This document shows positions 27,740-36,460 of a stretch of DNA of 64,000 nt, one piece after another. This DNA is from Shimia sediminis. GTDB lineage: Bacteria; Pseudomonadota; Alphaproteobacteria; Rhodobacterales; Rhodobacteraceae. The first letter of the stretch is position 1, and each line of letters begins with the position of its first letter. The stretch is taken from assembly GCF_003990645.1 (NCBI RefSeq), contig NZ_RYZK01000001.1, positions 744,001-808,000 on the forward strand, read 5' to 3'. The notes under the pieces were generated by a model that saw only the letters and a list, made by a program, of their open reading frames with translations, was not told the origin of the DNA and did not search any database. The position numbers were made by a program, and so were the translations under genes.

Positions 27740-28744
27740 TTACATGGACGCGTTGATCGCTTGTGCGGCGTCGATGTTTTCCTGGCCTACGTCATCCGAG
27801 AACTTGTCCCAGACCGGGCGCATGGTATCGACCCAGTCTTGACGTTGCTCAGCGGTCAGCTGGCGGATGGTGCCACCTGCGGCCACGATCGAGTCCTTGG
27901 CGGCGTTGTTCACGGCGGTCGACTCGGCGTTGCGGGTCGCGGTGACTTCGCCAAGGATGGTCAGGAACTGGTCACGCACGGCCGGATCAAGGCTGTCGAG
28001 CCAGTCCACGCTCGTCACAACCAGATAGTCGATGATGCCGTGGTTGGTTTCGGTCACGCCGTCCTGAACTTCAAAGAACTTCTTGCCGTAGATGTTCGAC
28101 CAGGTGTTTTCCTGACCGTCCACAACACCCTGCTGCAGCGCGCCGTAGACTTCCGAAAAGGCCATTTTCTGGGGCGAACCACCGATGGCTTCCATTTGCG
28201 CAACCAGAACGTCCGACGACTGAACGCGGAACTTCAGGCCGTTGGCGTCAGACGGCGAAACCAGCGGCACGTTGGCCGACATCTGCTTCATGCCATTGTG
28301 CCAATAGGCCAGACCCTGCAGGCCGCGGCGCTGCATCGAGTCAAGAAGACCCTGACCGGCGTCCGACGCCTGGAAGGCATCCACCGCGTTCACGTCCTTG
28401 AACATGAAGGGCAGGTCAAAGATGCGGAATTGCTTGGTGAACTTCTCAAATTTCGACAGCGAAGGTGCGGCCAGCTGAACGTCGCCCTGCAACATGGCCT
28501 CAAGAACCTTGTTGTCATTGTAGAGGGTCGAGTTCGGGAAGACCTCCATGCACATGGTGCCGTTCATCTCGTCATTGACGCGCTGCTCGAGCAGCGAGGC
28601 AGCGATGCCCTTGGGGTGCTTGTCGGTGTTGGTCACGTGGCTGAACTTGACGACGATCTCGCCTTCGTCACAGCCTGCGAATGCGGCGGTGCCTGCGGTG
28701 ACGGTCAGGGCCAGTGCGGTGGCAGCTGTTGTCAGATATTTCAT
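27740..28744 (-). CDS. dctP: TRAP transporter C4-dicarboxylate-binding periplasmic protein
   Basis: A 334-residue binding protein. Signal peptide MKYLTTAATALALTVTAG...AFAG (about 22-23 residues). The DctP domain shows IVVKFSHVTNTDKHPKG, the substrate-arginine region GLKFRVQSSDVLVAQ, and VVDGQENTWSNIYGKKFFEVQ, which is closest to genuine C4-dicarboxylate DctP. It captures succinate, malate or fumarate and hands them to DctQM. Start at 28744 follows GGAGGAGACCC. Upstream lie two DctD-like inverted repeats; dctD and dctB are 2-5 kb away. Confidence 0.94.
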   Translation of the reverse strand: MKYLTTAATALALTVTAGTAAFAGCDEGEIVVKFSHVTNTDKHPKGIAASLLEQRVNDEMNGTMCMEVFPNSTLYNDNKVLEAMLQGDVQLAAPSLSKFEKFTKQFRIFDLPFMFKDVNAVDAFQASDAGQGLLDSMQRRGLQGLAYWHNGMKQMSANVPLVSPSDANGLKFRVQSSDVLVAQMEAIGGSPQKMAFSEVYGALQQGVVDGQENTWSNIYGKKFFEVQDGVTETNHGIIDYLVVTSVDWLDSLDPAVRDQFLTILGEVTATRNAESTAVNNAAKDSIVAAGGTIRQLTAEQRQDWVDTMRPVWDKFSDDVGQENIDAAQAINASM

Positions 28745-29127
28745 TGGGTCTCCTCCCCAGTTTTCTTCCGGTGTTTCATACAGTCTTGCGGTTACACCCC
28801 TCGCTCCTCGGGGCATTGACAAAACTGTGAAGCCAAGCAGAAATCCGCTCAAGACTTTGTTTGGCATTCACAAATGGCACGGACATTTCATATTGTTTTC
28901 AGAGCATTATAAGAAATCCTCATCAACCCAAACATTCAGTCATAGCAATACTGTGCGATTTCCCGCACAGGCCGAAACCTGCCCTGTGTGGAAACCCGCA
29001 CAGCCAGAATTCGCGAGACTGCGCACAATCCAGCCAAACGGCCCTTCCAGAACACCCTCTATAGTTGCGTAAAAATGTGATATGATGCCCGTTACTTGCA
29101 CAATATCTTTGTCCCGGAGCCTTTTTT
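28745..29127. other. 383-bp divergent control region dctP / nuclease-family gene
   Basis: Contains the two DctD-type inverted repeats and a weaker third site. No good -24/-12 (sigma-54) promoter was found by eye on the dctP strand between the sites and the gene. A TGGCAC at 28875 is on the opposite strand and lacks a proper -12 partner. Confidence 0.5.
28951..29003. promoter_or_regulatory. two DctD-type inverted repeats upstream of dctP
   Basis: Site 1: CTGTGCG-N6-CGCACAG at 28951-28970. Site 2: CTGTGTG-N6-CGCACAG at 28984-29003. Centres are 33 bp apart (three helical turns). A weaker third match TTCGCG-N6-CGCACA follows at 29010-29027. They lie 207-283 bp before the dctP start, at an enhancer-like distance, and resemble rhizobial DctD upstream sites as I recall them. 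The divergent gene at 29128 is an alternative target. Confidence 0.65.
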
Positions 29128-30336
29128 ATGCCCTATTACCCACCGATCAGACGCATGCCAGACACCATGCGCAACCGTACTCTGAACGGCCTCTCGCGCC
29201 TGCGCCGCCAATTGGATCAGGAATTACCCTCCCGCACGGTCACAGACACACTGATGCTCGGGACCTGGAATCTGCGCAACTTTGACGACAACCGTTTTGT
29301 ACATGGCTTCCGCACGCAGGAAGACAATTACTATATCGCCGAGATCATTTCGCGCTTTGACGTGGTGGCCCTGCAGGAGATCTGCGAGGATCTTACCCCG
29401 CTTGACCGTGTCATGCGCGTTCTTGGGCGCAACTACAGCTACATTGTCTCTGACGTCACCGAAGGTCCAGGCGGTAACAGGGAGCGCATGGCCTTTATCT
29501 ATGACACCGACAAGGTCTCATTCCGTGGTGTTGCGGGTGAGTTGGTTCTGCCCGACCGCATGCAGATCATCGACGGCGACGGCGACGACGCAAAACGCCG
29601 CCAGTTCTCGCGCACGCCTTTTATGTGTGCCTTTCAAAGTGGCTGGTTCAAGTTCGTCTTTACCACCGTGCATATCTACTTTGGCAGTGATTCCGGCCCA
29701 AAGTACAAACGCCGGGTCAAAGAAATCCGCAAAGTCGCCCAGTTTTTGTCCAAGCGCGCCGACCGAGACATCAACCGCAAGGATCTGGGCAGCCACCTGC
29801 TGGTTGGAGACTTCAACATCAAGTTTCCAGGCAGTGATGGAGATGAAGCCCTCAAGGAAGAAGGCTTTACCGTCTTCCGCAACCGCAAAGGATCCAACAA
29901 GAGCCAGACCCGCTTTTACGATCAGATTTCATTCAAATCAAAACAGGACCGCGTGCAGCTTGCCAACGCCGACAGCCATGGCGTTTTCCAGTTCTTCGAC
30001 AGCATCTACCGCGAGGATGACTTTGCCGACTACCGCAGCGAGGTCATCAAATCCGTCAGAGCCAAGATTACCCGCCTCAAGTCGGAAAAAGCCGCCGCCG
30101 AACGCCGCAAAGCCCGCGCCCGCACCGACAAGACACGCAACAAGGCCGAAGAGGACATTCAGACAGCCGTTGCCAACATCGCAAAATGGACACAGGCGCT
30201 TGGCGATGATGCAGAGCTCAAGACTTACTACCTCGACGATTGGCGCACCTTCCGCGCAAGCGATCATCTGCCGCTTTGGGTCGAGCTCAAAATCGACTTC
30301 TCGACCGAGTATTTGGAGGGGTTGGCCGAGGCGTAA
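29128..30336 (+). CDS. endonuclease/exonuclease/phosphatase family protein
   Basis: A 402-residue protein with an EEP (DNase I-like) fold. Motifs: LGTWNLRNFDD near residue 52, FDVVALQEICEDL (catalytic Glu), a central His region in FVFTTVHIYFG, VGDFNIKFPG (Asp/Asn), and terminal ASDHLPLWVEL (catalytic Asp-His). Between the GDFN and SDH motifs lies a helical insert of about 100 residues rich in Lys, Arg and Ala (KITRLKSEKAAAERRKARARTD in part), probably a coiled coil. No signal peptide. Might be a nuclease or a phosphodiesterase; not decidable here. Faces dctP divergently. Confidence 0.8.
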   Translation: MPYYPPIRRMPDTMRNRTLNGLSRLRRQLDQELPSRTVTDTLMLGTWNLRNFDDNRFVHGFRTQEDNYYIAEIISRFDVVALQEICEDLTPLDRVMRVLGRNYSYIVSDVTEGPGGNRERMAFIYDTDKVSFRGVAGELVLPDRMQIIDGDGDDAKRRQFSRTPFMCAFQSGWFKFVFTTVHIYFGSDSGPKYKRRVKEIRKVAQFLSKRADRDINRKDLGSHLLVGDFNIKFPGSDGDEALKEEGFTVFRNRKGSNKSQTRFYDQISFKSKQDRVQLANADSHGVFQFFDSIYREDDFADYRSEVIKSVRAKITRLKSEKAAAERRKARARTDKTRNKAEEDIQTAVANIAKWTQALGDDAELKTYYLDDWRTFRASDHLPLWVELKIDFSTEYLEGLAEA

Positions 30337-30352
30337 GCGCAACAGAAAACCC

Positions 30353-30457
30353 TCAGGCCATGAGCCGGTTCTTGTTCCGCGTGTCATAGAACGTCTTGCG
30401 CGGCAGTTTCAGCGCATTGGCGGCAATCATGGCCCAGCCATCTGCCGGACCAACCAT
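30353..30457 (-). pseudogene. dctD C-terminal fragment (HTH remnant)
   Basis: A 34-codon frame whose core ALKLPRKTFYD is identical to the Fis-type HTH of dctD at 30983-32212. At DNA level 33 consecutive bases (30383-30415) are identical to 31025-31057. Upstream and downstream sequence diverges (ending RNKNRLMA). It has no receiver or AAA+ domain and reads as a scrap left by duplication or rearrangement. A new micro-ORF is possible because an ATG opens at 30457. Confidence 0.7.
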
Positions 30458-30532
30458 ATCCCGGTGCTGGTGGCTTGATTTCCGTGCGGTTCATCGCAAA
30501 GACTGAGCCAGCTAAATCCAAGGACCCACGCC

Positions 30533-30859
30533 ATGCCCCACGCGGAACTGAAGTACTCTGATAATCTCAAGATCGACGCGGTGGCTCTCTTGAGAGAAAT
30601 CGAGCAGGTTATCCTGCGCCACGACGCCAGCGCGGGCGAGTGCAAGGGACGTGGATATCCCACGGAGATTTATCACCACACGCACCTGTTGCTGGATATA
30701 TCGATGCTGACAAAGCCCCACCGCGACGCGGGGTTTACCAAGGCCTTGCTCGCCGATCTGGAAGCAACGCTGCACGCGCATCTTTCGCAGCGTTGCTTTA
30801 TCTCTTTTGGCATCCACTATTCAGACAAGAACTACGTCACCACCAGCCACCAGCCCTAA
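30533..30859 (+). CDS. 5-carboxymethyl-2-hydroxymuconate isomerase (CHMI) family protein
   Basis: A 108-residue tautomerase-superfamily protein. N-terminal PHAELKYSDNL gives the catalytic Pro-1 after Met removal, as in HpaF/CHMI, and TEIYHHTHLLLDISMLTKPHRDAGFTKALLADLEATL fits the family body. CHMI acts in homoprotocatechuate degradation, but no other genes of that pathway are nearby, so its substrate is uncertain. It sits between the dctD scrap and intact dctD, inside the interval bounded by the 33-nt direct repeat, suggesting it came in with that rearrangement. Confidence 0.7.
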   Translation: MPHAELKYSDNLKIDAVALLREIEQVILRHDASAGECKGRGYPTEIYHHTHLLLDISMLTKPHRDAGFTKALLADLEATLHAHLSQRCFISFGIHYSDKNYVTTSHQP

Positions 30860-30982
30860 GGTTAGGGCGCGATCCGTCGGCGTTTCGGCGTCTTTTGGGA
30901 TAAGGGACAGGCGCCGCTGATCTGGATGAGAGATGCGACCTCGCCTCTTCCGGCACCCTGTCTTCACAGCCCTGAGGTGTGT

Positions 30983-32212
30983 CTAGCGAAAATCTTCTGG
31001 CCGCAGCCCGTGCTTGCTCAGCTTGTCATAGAACGTCTTGCGCGGCAGTTTCAGCGCCTCGGCAGCGGCTGAGGCGCGCCCCTGGGCGCGGCGCAAGGCT
31101 TCGGCAAGCAACGAGCGCTCGACCTGGGCCATCTGGTCCACCAACCCCAGCCCCGTGCTGCCGCCTTCTTCTCCCTCGTGCAGCCCCAGCGCAAAGCGCA
31201 TGGCCGCGCTCATCAGCGCACGCGCATTGCCCGGCCAGTCCCGCGCCATGAGGTCCGCCACAAGGTCCGGCGTGACCTCGGGCGCTGTCAGGCCTGCCTG
31301 TTCGGCGGCTTGGGCGACATAGTGGCGGAACAGGATGGGAATATCCTCGGGACGTTCGGACAACGAAGGGATGCGCACCTGCATGGCGTCCAGGCGATAG
31401 AACAGATCCGCGTGCAGCGCGCCCTGTTCCACGGACCTTGCCAGATCGGCGGTACTGCCAAAGATCAGCCGGGGATGGTCGCCCTGCTCCATATGGGTCA
31501 TCAGGGCAAACTGGGTCTCCATCGGCATGGCCGAAATCTCGTCCAGAAACAGGCTGCCCCCAATCGCGTCCTGACACGCCCGCTCAAGGCGCGCGACATC
31601 CATTGCAGCGGCAGAATACTTGCCAAACGGCCCCTTACTGAGAGATGAGCAGAGATGCACCACCTCGGCCACCTTGGATATCCCGGTGCCCGGCGCGCCG
31701 GTCACCAGCACTTCGGCCATGGTGCGGGCGACATTGCGCACCCTTGTGCGCAGGCCTTCGGCAAGCTCCGAGGCCCCGAACAACATCCGCGCCGCCGGAT
31801 CGCCGGTTTCCAACTGCGCCTTGAGGCGGCGGTTTTCCAGCACCAGCGCACGGGTCTGCAAGCCGCGTTCAATGACCCGGACGAGGTCCTTGGGCGCGCA
31901 GGGCTTTTCAAGAAAGTCAAAGGCCCCCTGCCCCATGGCCGACACCGCCATCGGGATGTCACCCTCGCCGGTCAACAGGATCACAGGCAGTTCCGCATCG
32001 ACGTCGCGCGTGTAGCTGAGCAGGTGAAAGCCATCGCGCCCGGGCATGCGGATGTCCGAGACGATCACCCCGTCAAAGCCACGGGTGATGTGGTCCTTGG
32101 CCTCGACAAAGCTGCCCGCGGTGATGGCATCAAGATCCGCCAGCTCCAGCGTCTGGCCCAGCGCCTCGCGCACTGCGATGTCGTCATCGACCAAAAGCAC
32201 CCTGCGTGTCAT
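30983..32212 (-). CDS. dctD: DctD-like response regulator lacking GAFTGA loop
   Basis: A 409-residue NtrC-family regulator. Receiver domain residues 1-118 with phospho-acceptor D53 (VSDIRMPGRDGF) and the switch lysine in FLEKPCAPKDL. AAA+ domain about 145-345: the Walker A position reads GAPGTGIS (172-179), so the ATP-binding lysine is Ile178; Walker B GGSLFLDEIS is intact. The segment that should hold the sigma-54 contact loop GAFTGA (about 195-215) is shortened and lacks it. C-terminal Fis-type HTH 375-400. ATGA overlap with dctB. It probably controls dctPQM but cannot act as a standard sigma-54 activator; R. capsulatus NtrC is the known precedent. Confidence 0.85.
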   Translation of the reverse strand: MTRRVLLVDDDIAVREALGQTLELADLDAITAGSFVEAKDHITRGFDGVIVSDIRMPGRDGFHLLSYTRDVDAELPVILLTGEGDIPMAVSAMGQGAFDFLEKPCAPKDLVRVIERGLQTRALVLENRRLKAQLETGDPAARMLFGASELAEGLRTRVRNVARTMAEVLVTGAPGTGISKVAEVVHLCSSLSKGPFGKYSAAAMDVARLERACQDAIGGSLFLDEISAMPMETQFALMTHMEQGDHPRLIFGSTADLARSVEQGALHADLFYRLDAMQVRIPSLSERPEDIPILFRHYVAQAAEQAGLTAPEVTPDLVADLMARDWPGNARALMSAAMRFALGLHEGEEGGSTGLGLVDQMAQVERSLLAEALRRAQGRASAAAEALKLPRKTFYDKLSKHGLRPEDFR

Positions 32213-33975
32213 GCCGCCTGTTCCCCGTCCTGCACCCTGTCTGACCAATAATCGAGTTCCACGGTAAAGACCGCACCACCGTCCGGCCCGTTGGCACCGC
32301 GAATCTCGCCGCCAAAGGACTGCACCAGACCGTAAGAGATGGACAGCCCCAGCCCCATGCCCTCGGCGCTGCCAACTTCCTTGGTGGTGAAAAACGGATC
32401 AAAGATCTTTTCCGGCTCTTCGATCCCCGGCCCGGTGTCGGCAACCTGAATGCTTACCCGGTCGCTGGCCTCGACCGAGATACGGATCACCCGGGTTCCG
32501 CTTTCGACCATGGCGTCGGCAGCATTGGAGATCAGATTGACCAGCACCTGCCCCAGACGCACCTCGCCCCCACGTACCCAGACCGGCTGAGGCGGTGCCT
32601 GCCATTCCAGCGTGATCGCGTCGTGGGTGCGCCGTGCCTCGGTCAGCTCCAGCGCGGTTTCCACCACCGCAACGATATCCACCCGCCCCATTGGTTCGCT
32701 TTCGTTGCGGGCAAATGCCCGCAGGTTGCGGATGATCCGCGCCATGCGTCTGGCCAATGCCGAAATCCGCGACAGGTTCTCGCCGGCGATCTCGGTCTTG
32801 CCGCGCGCCATGAATTGCTCGCCGTTGTCGGCAAACTGCTGAATTGCCATCAGCGGTTGGTTCAATTCGTGACTGATGCCCGCGGACATCTGGCCCAGCG
32901 CGCTGAGCTTGCCTGCCTGCACCAGATCGGCCTGCGCCTGTTTCAACGCGGCTTCGGCCTCTTGCCGCTCGGCAATCTCGCGCCGCAGCTGCACGTTGGT
33001 CTGCGACAGGGCCTGGGTGCGCATGGCAACACGTTCTTCCAGCACGGCGTTGGCCTCGGCCAGCACCCGCCTGCGTTGGATCGCCTGATAAAAGAACACA
33101 CCAAAAGCAAAGATCAGCGCCGCCACGACAGCCGCCTGAAGCACGGCGATCCGATTGGCCGGGGCCACGTCCAGCACCACTTCGCCGATCATGGCAATCA
33201 CCGGCATGGGCTGCACCATATGCATGCCCCGATCCGGAATATAAGGCCCCCAGTCGAGCCGCCACAGCACATGGCCCGCCCGGTCATAGTCATTAAAGGG
33301 CGGCGCCGCACCGGTCGGAGGCACCAGACCACTGTCACCCGGCTTGCGTTCCCAGAACAACAACTCGTCCCGGTTGGTGATGAACACCAGCCCGGCTTCG
33401 TCCACAAAGAACACCGCAGGCCCGTCGCCCTGCCAGTTGCTTTCCACATAGTCGATGTCGACACTCACGGTCAGAACGCCGCTGACCTGGCCATCCTCGG
33501 CAAAGCTGGGCGACGCAAAGAGGAAATGCCTGAGACCTGTTTCCGCGTCCCGGTAGTGATGCACGCCCAGCGCCCCGTTCAGAGCGCGTTCGAAATGCGG
33601 CGTGCCCGTGGTGGCCATGTCCTGCCCATCAAAGGCCGAGGCGAGCACCCGGCCATCCGGGGCTGCATAATAGAGGTTCAGTGCCGCTGTCTTGTCCGCC
33701 GCACCAACCAGCAGCGCACGGGCCGCGGCCTGATCCCCGCCGTCATTCAATATCGTGAGCGCCGGGTGCGGGGCCAAGAGGACCGCCAGCTCCTGATAGC
33801 GTTGCAACTGCGCGGTCAGCCGGTCGGCGGCCAGCGCCAGGTCAGCCTCGCCGCGCTGTGCCAGTTGATCCAGCGCCTGCCCATAGCCAAAGCGCCACAC
33901 GCTTGCGGGCACCACGGCCAGTAGCACGGCAAACACCGTCAGAATCGCAATACGTTGACGCACCCATGTCTTCAT
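32209..33975 (-). CDS. dctB: DctB-like sensor histidine kinase
   Basis: A 588-residue membrane kinase. TM1 residues 8-25; periplasmic double-Cache sensor about 30-270; TM2 near 277-297 (AVLQAAVVAALIFAFGVFFY); a coiled linker 300-350; HisKA with phospho-acceptor H369 in GISHELNQPLMAIQQ; HATPase with NLISNAADAM, DTGPGIEEPEKIFDPFFTTK and GMGLGLSISYGLV. The periplasmic Cache domain of DctB binds C4-dicarboxylates. Start at 33975 (MKTWVRQRIA) puts the first helix at the N-terminus; an open frame continues upstream but overlaps the P450 gene. Forms an operon with dctD. Confidence 0.92.
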   Translation of the reverse strand: MKTWVRQRIAILTVFAVLLAVVPASVWRFGYGQALDQLAQRGEADLALAADRLTAQLQRYQELAVLLAPHPALTILNDGGDQAAARALLVGAADKTAALNLYYAAPDGRVLASAFDGQDMATTGTPHFERALNGALGVHHYRDAETGLRHFLFASPSFAEDGQVSGVLTVSVDIDYVESNWQGDGPAVFFVDEAGLVFITNRDELLFWERKPGDSGLVPPTGAAPPFNDYDRAGHVLWRLDWGPYIPDRGMHMVQPMPVIAMIGEVVLDVAPANRIAVLQAAVVAALIFAFGVFFYQAIQRRRVLAEANAVLEERVAMRTQALSQTNVQLRREIAERQEAEAALKQAQADLVQAGKLSALGQMSAGISHELNQPLMAIQQFADNGEQFMARGKTEIAGENLSRISALARRMARIIRNLRAFARNESEPMGRVDIVAVVETALELTEARRTHDAITLEWQAPPQPVWVRGGEVRLGQVLVNLISNAADAMVESGTRVIRISVEASDRVSIQVADTGPGIEEPEKIFDPFFTTKEVGSAEGMGLGLSISYGLVQSFGGEIRGANGPDGGAVFTVELDYWSDRVQDGEQAA

Positions 33976-34035
33976 GACGACAAGATTAACGCCTGCCCCC
34001 TTGCAAAGGCCAGCCACTTGCCAAAAATGGGCCGT

Positions 34036-35217
34036 ATGAAACGTCTGCGCCAGTCCCCGACCGACCCCGCCTTTGTACAGGACCCTTATGCCTTTTACGA
34101 AGAGGCCCGCCAGCATGGGTCCCTTATCTATTGGGAGGATTACGGCATGGTCTGTGCGCTCAGCCACGCCACGGTGTCGATGATCTTCAAGGATCGCCGC
34201 TTTGGTCGCGAGGTGCCGCCCGAGATGGCCAAACCGCATCCCGCGCATCTTGACCCCTTTTACCGGATCGAAGCCCACTCCATGCTGGAACTGGAGCCGC
34301 CCCGCCACACGCGCCTTCGTGGCCTTGTGCTACGCGCCTTTACCACCCGGCGCATTGCGGCTTTGTCCGAAGGGATTGAGGCACTCTGCCACGAGCTGAT
34401 CGACGCCTTCCCCGAGGGTGACTTTGACCTGATCGAGGCCATGGCGGCGCCGCTGCCTGTTCGAGTGATCTGCCGCCTGCTGGGTGTGCCCGAAGAGATG
34501 GGGCCGCAGTTTCTGGACTGGTCCAACGCCATGGTCGCCATGTACCAGGCGCGCCGCACCCATGAGATCGAACTGGCCGCCGCCAAGGCCGCACAGGAAT
34601 TCTCGGACTACATCCGCGCCTATGTCGATGAGCGCCGCAATGCACCCGGTAAAGACCTGATCAGCGAGCTGATTGCCGCCGAAGAGGACGGCGAGAAACT
34701 TTCGACAGACGAACTCGTCACCACCTGTATCCTGATGCTCAACGCAGGCCACGAGGCCACGGTACATTCCTTTGGCAACGGGGTGAAAACCCTGTTGCAG
34801 CAGGACACCCCGCCCAGCGCCTATGCGCCCGAGGCGATTGCGCAGACGGTCGAGGAAATCCTGCGTTTTGACCCACCGCTGCATATGTTCACCCGCTACG
34901 CCTATGAACGGATCGAGGTCGGCCCCCATGTCTTTGAACGTGGCGATCAGGTGGCGCTCTTGCTGGCGGCGGCCAACCGCGATCCCGGTGCATGGGAAGA
35001 CCCTGAACGCTTTAACCCAAACCGCCCGATCAAGACCAACTCCAGCTTTGGCGGCGGGTTGCATTTCTGCGTTGGCGCCCCGCTGGCGCGGCTGGAACTG
35101 TCCCTCGCCCTGCCGATCCTGTTTGCGCGCTGCCCAAATCTGCGTCTCACCGAAACGCCCGAATACGCGAACCTCTACCACTTCCACGGGCTGGAACGGC
35201 TGATGGTCACGCGCTAG
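34036..35217 (+). CDS. cytochrome P450
   Basis: A 393-residue soluble class I P450. Hallmarks: heme-binding loop SFGGGLHFCVGAPLARLEL with ligand C345; K-helix E-x-x-R in EEILR (274-277); I-helix AGHEAT (237-242) with the acid residue and Thr for oxygen activation. Start is uncertain between ATG 34027 and ATG 34036. No ferredoxin or reductase partner gene is adjacent. Divergent from dctB with only about 60 bp between. The physiological substrate cannot be inferred. Confidence 0.92.
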   Translation: MKRLRQSPTDPAFVQDPYAFYEEARQHGSLIYWEDYGMVCALSHATVSMIFKDRRFGREVPPEMAKPHPAHLDPFYRIEAHSMLELEPPRHTRLRGLVLRAFTTRRIAALSEGIEALCHELIDAFPEGDFDLIEAMAAPLPVRVICRLLGVPEEMGPQFLDWSNAMVAMYQARRTHEIELAAAKAAQEFSDYIRAYVDERRNAPGKDLISELIAAEEDGEKLSTDELVTTCILMLNAGHEATVHSFGNGVKTLLQQDTPPSAYAPEAIAQTVEEILRFDPPLHMFTRYAYERIEVGPHVFERGDQVALLLAAANRDPGAWEDPERFNPNRPIKTNSSFGGGLHFCVGAPLARLELSLALPILFARCPNLRLTETPEYANLYHFHGLERLMVTR

Positions 35218-35399
35218 GCCAGCCACGGGAGCCAAGCGGTTTCGAAACCGCTTGCCACCTCTGGCCGCACCGGAGCATCGCCTCCACAGCGCTGAGCTTT
35301 CCCTTCTTTCCCAACCCGCGTGGGGTATAGTGGCCCGACGATGGCCCCCAAGCGTCCGCTGCGGGCCCAAGCCCGGACCTTTAACCAAGGAGACCCCAG

Positions 35400-36443
35400 A
35401 TGGCACCTGAGATGCTTGGACTGCGCCTGCGACAGGGTGGAAATGCCGACAAGGCGGGCTTTGTCGGCGACCAGATTGAACGCCCCGGCGACTATCTGGA
35501 GCTTGGCCCTGTTCCGCGTCCGGTTCCCGGCCCTGGGCAGGTGTTGATCAAGGTACGGCGCGCGGCGGTCAACCCGTCCGACATGGCGTTCATCCAGGGG
35601 TTCTATGGTCAGAAACGCGTGCAAGGCAGGCCTGCGGGTTTCGAAGGCGTGGGTCGGGTGGTTGAGGCTGGCCCCGGATTAATGGGGCGCTACCTGCGGG
35701 GGCGCGATGTGGGGTTCTACGTCACGCCGGACGGCTCTGGCGCCTGGGCGGAATACGCGCTTACACAGGCGGCGTCAGCGCTCCCTTTGAAAAAGGGGGT
35801 TGCGGATCGTGATGCTGCGGGGTTGATCGTCAATCCTGTGACGGCCGCGGCCATGATGGAGCTTGTCAAACCCGGCGACGCCTTTGTCTTTTCCGCAGCG
35901 GCAAGCCAGCTGGGCAAGCTGATTGCCAGCCTCGCACGGGATCAGGGCAAGAAGATGATCGCCCTGGTGCGACGACCCGAGCCCGTTGCGGCGCTGAAAT
36001 CACTCGGGGCCACCCATGTGTTGGACGAAAGCCATCCGGACTTCGCCGACCAGCTTGCGACAACTTTCGCCAAAGAAACCCCGGTGATCTTTCTGGACGC
36101 GGTGGCAGGCAGCGCAAGCGCCCGGGTGCATCAGACCATGGGCAACAATGCGCGATGGGTCATCTACGGCAAGCTGGACGTGTCGCCCGCTGAAATCCTC
36201 GACCCGAGTGACATGATCTTTCGCAACAAAACGGTAGAAGGATACTGGACCACAGATTGGGCCAGAAAGACATCTTTCCTGCGCAAGCTCCGGGTTTTTG
36301 GCGAGGTTCAGAACAGGTTCCGCGACGGACGCTGGACAACTGACCTGTCCGCAGAACTGCCTCTGCAACAGGTGATCGAGCGCCTGCCCCAAGCCCTGGC
36401 GCAGCCCGACGGGAAAGTCCAGATCATCATGCCAGAGGGCTAG
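35400..36443 (+). CDS. zinc-independent MDR alcohol dehydrogenase/quinone reductase-like protein
   Basis: A 347-residue medium-chain dehydrogenase/reductase. The GroES-like domain has VLIKVRRAAVNPSDMAFIQGFYG and GFEGVGRVVEAGPG; the Rossmann region has VFSAAASQLGKLIASLARDQGKKMIALV, in which the usual GxGxxG reads AAASQLG. Zinc ligands of classic ADHs are absent, so it belongs to the quinone oxidoreductase-like branch. Good Shine-Dalgarno AAGGAGACCCCAG before the ATG. It follows the P450 by 182 bp on the same strand, possibly a shared pathway, but no firm link. Confidence 0.82.
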   Translation: MAPEMLGLRLRQGGNADKAGFVGDQIERPGDYLELGPVPRPVPGPGQVLIKVRRAAVNPSDMAFIQGFYGQKRVQGRPAGFEGVGRVVEAGPGLMGRYLRGRDVGFYVTPDGSGAWAEYALTQAASALPLKKGVADRDAAGLIVNPVTAAAMMELVKPGDAFVFSAAASQLGKLIASLARDQGKKMIALVRRPEPVAALKSLGATHVLDESHPDFADQLATTFAKETPVIFLDAVAGSASARVHQTMGNNARWVIYGKLDVSPAEILDPSDMIFRNKTVEGYWTTDWARKTSFLRKLRVFGEVQNRFRDGRWTTDLSAELPLQQVIERLPQALAQPDGKVQIIMPEG

Positions 36444-36460
36444 CCGTCAGACCCGACCTG

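Noticed and set aside
28875-28892. TGGCAC resembling a sigma-54 -24 element near dctP
   Set aside because: Wrong strand for dctP and no TTGC at the -12 position.
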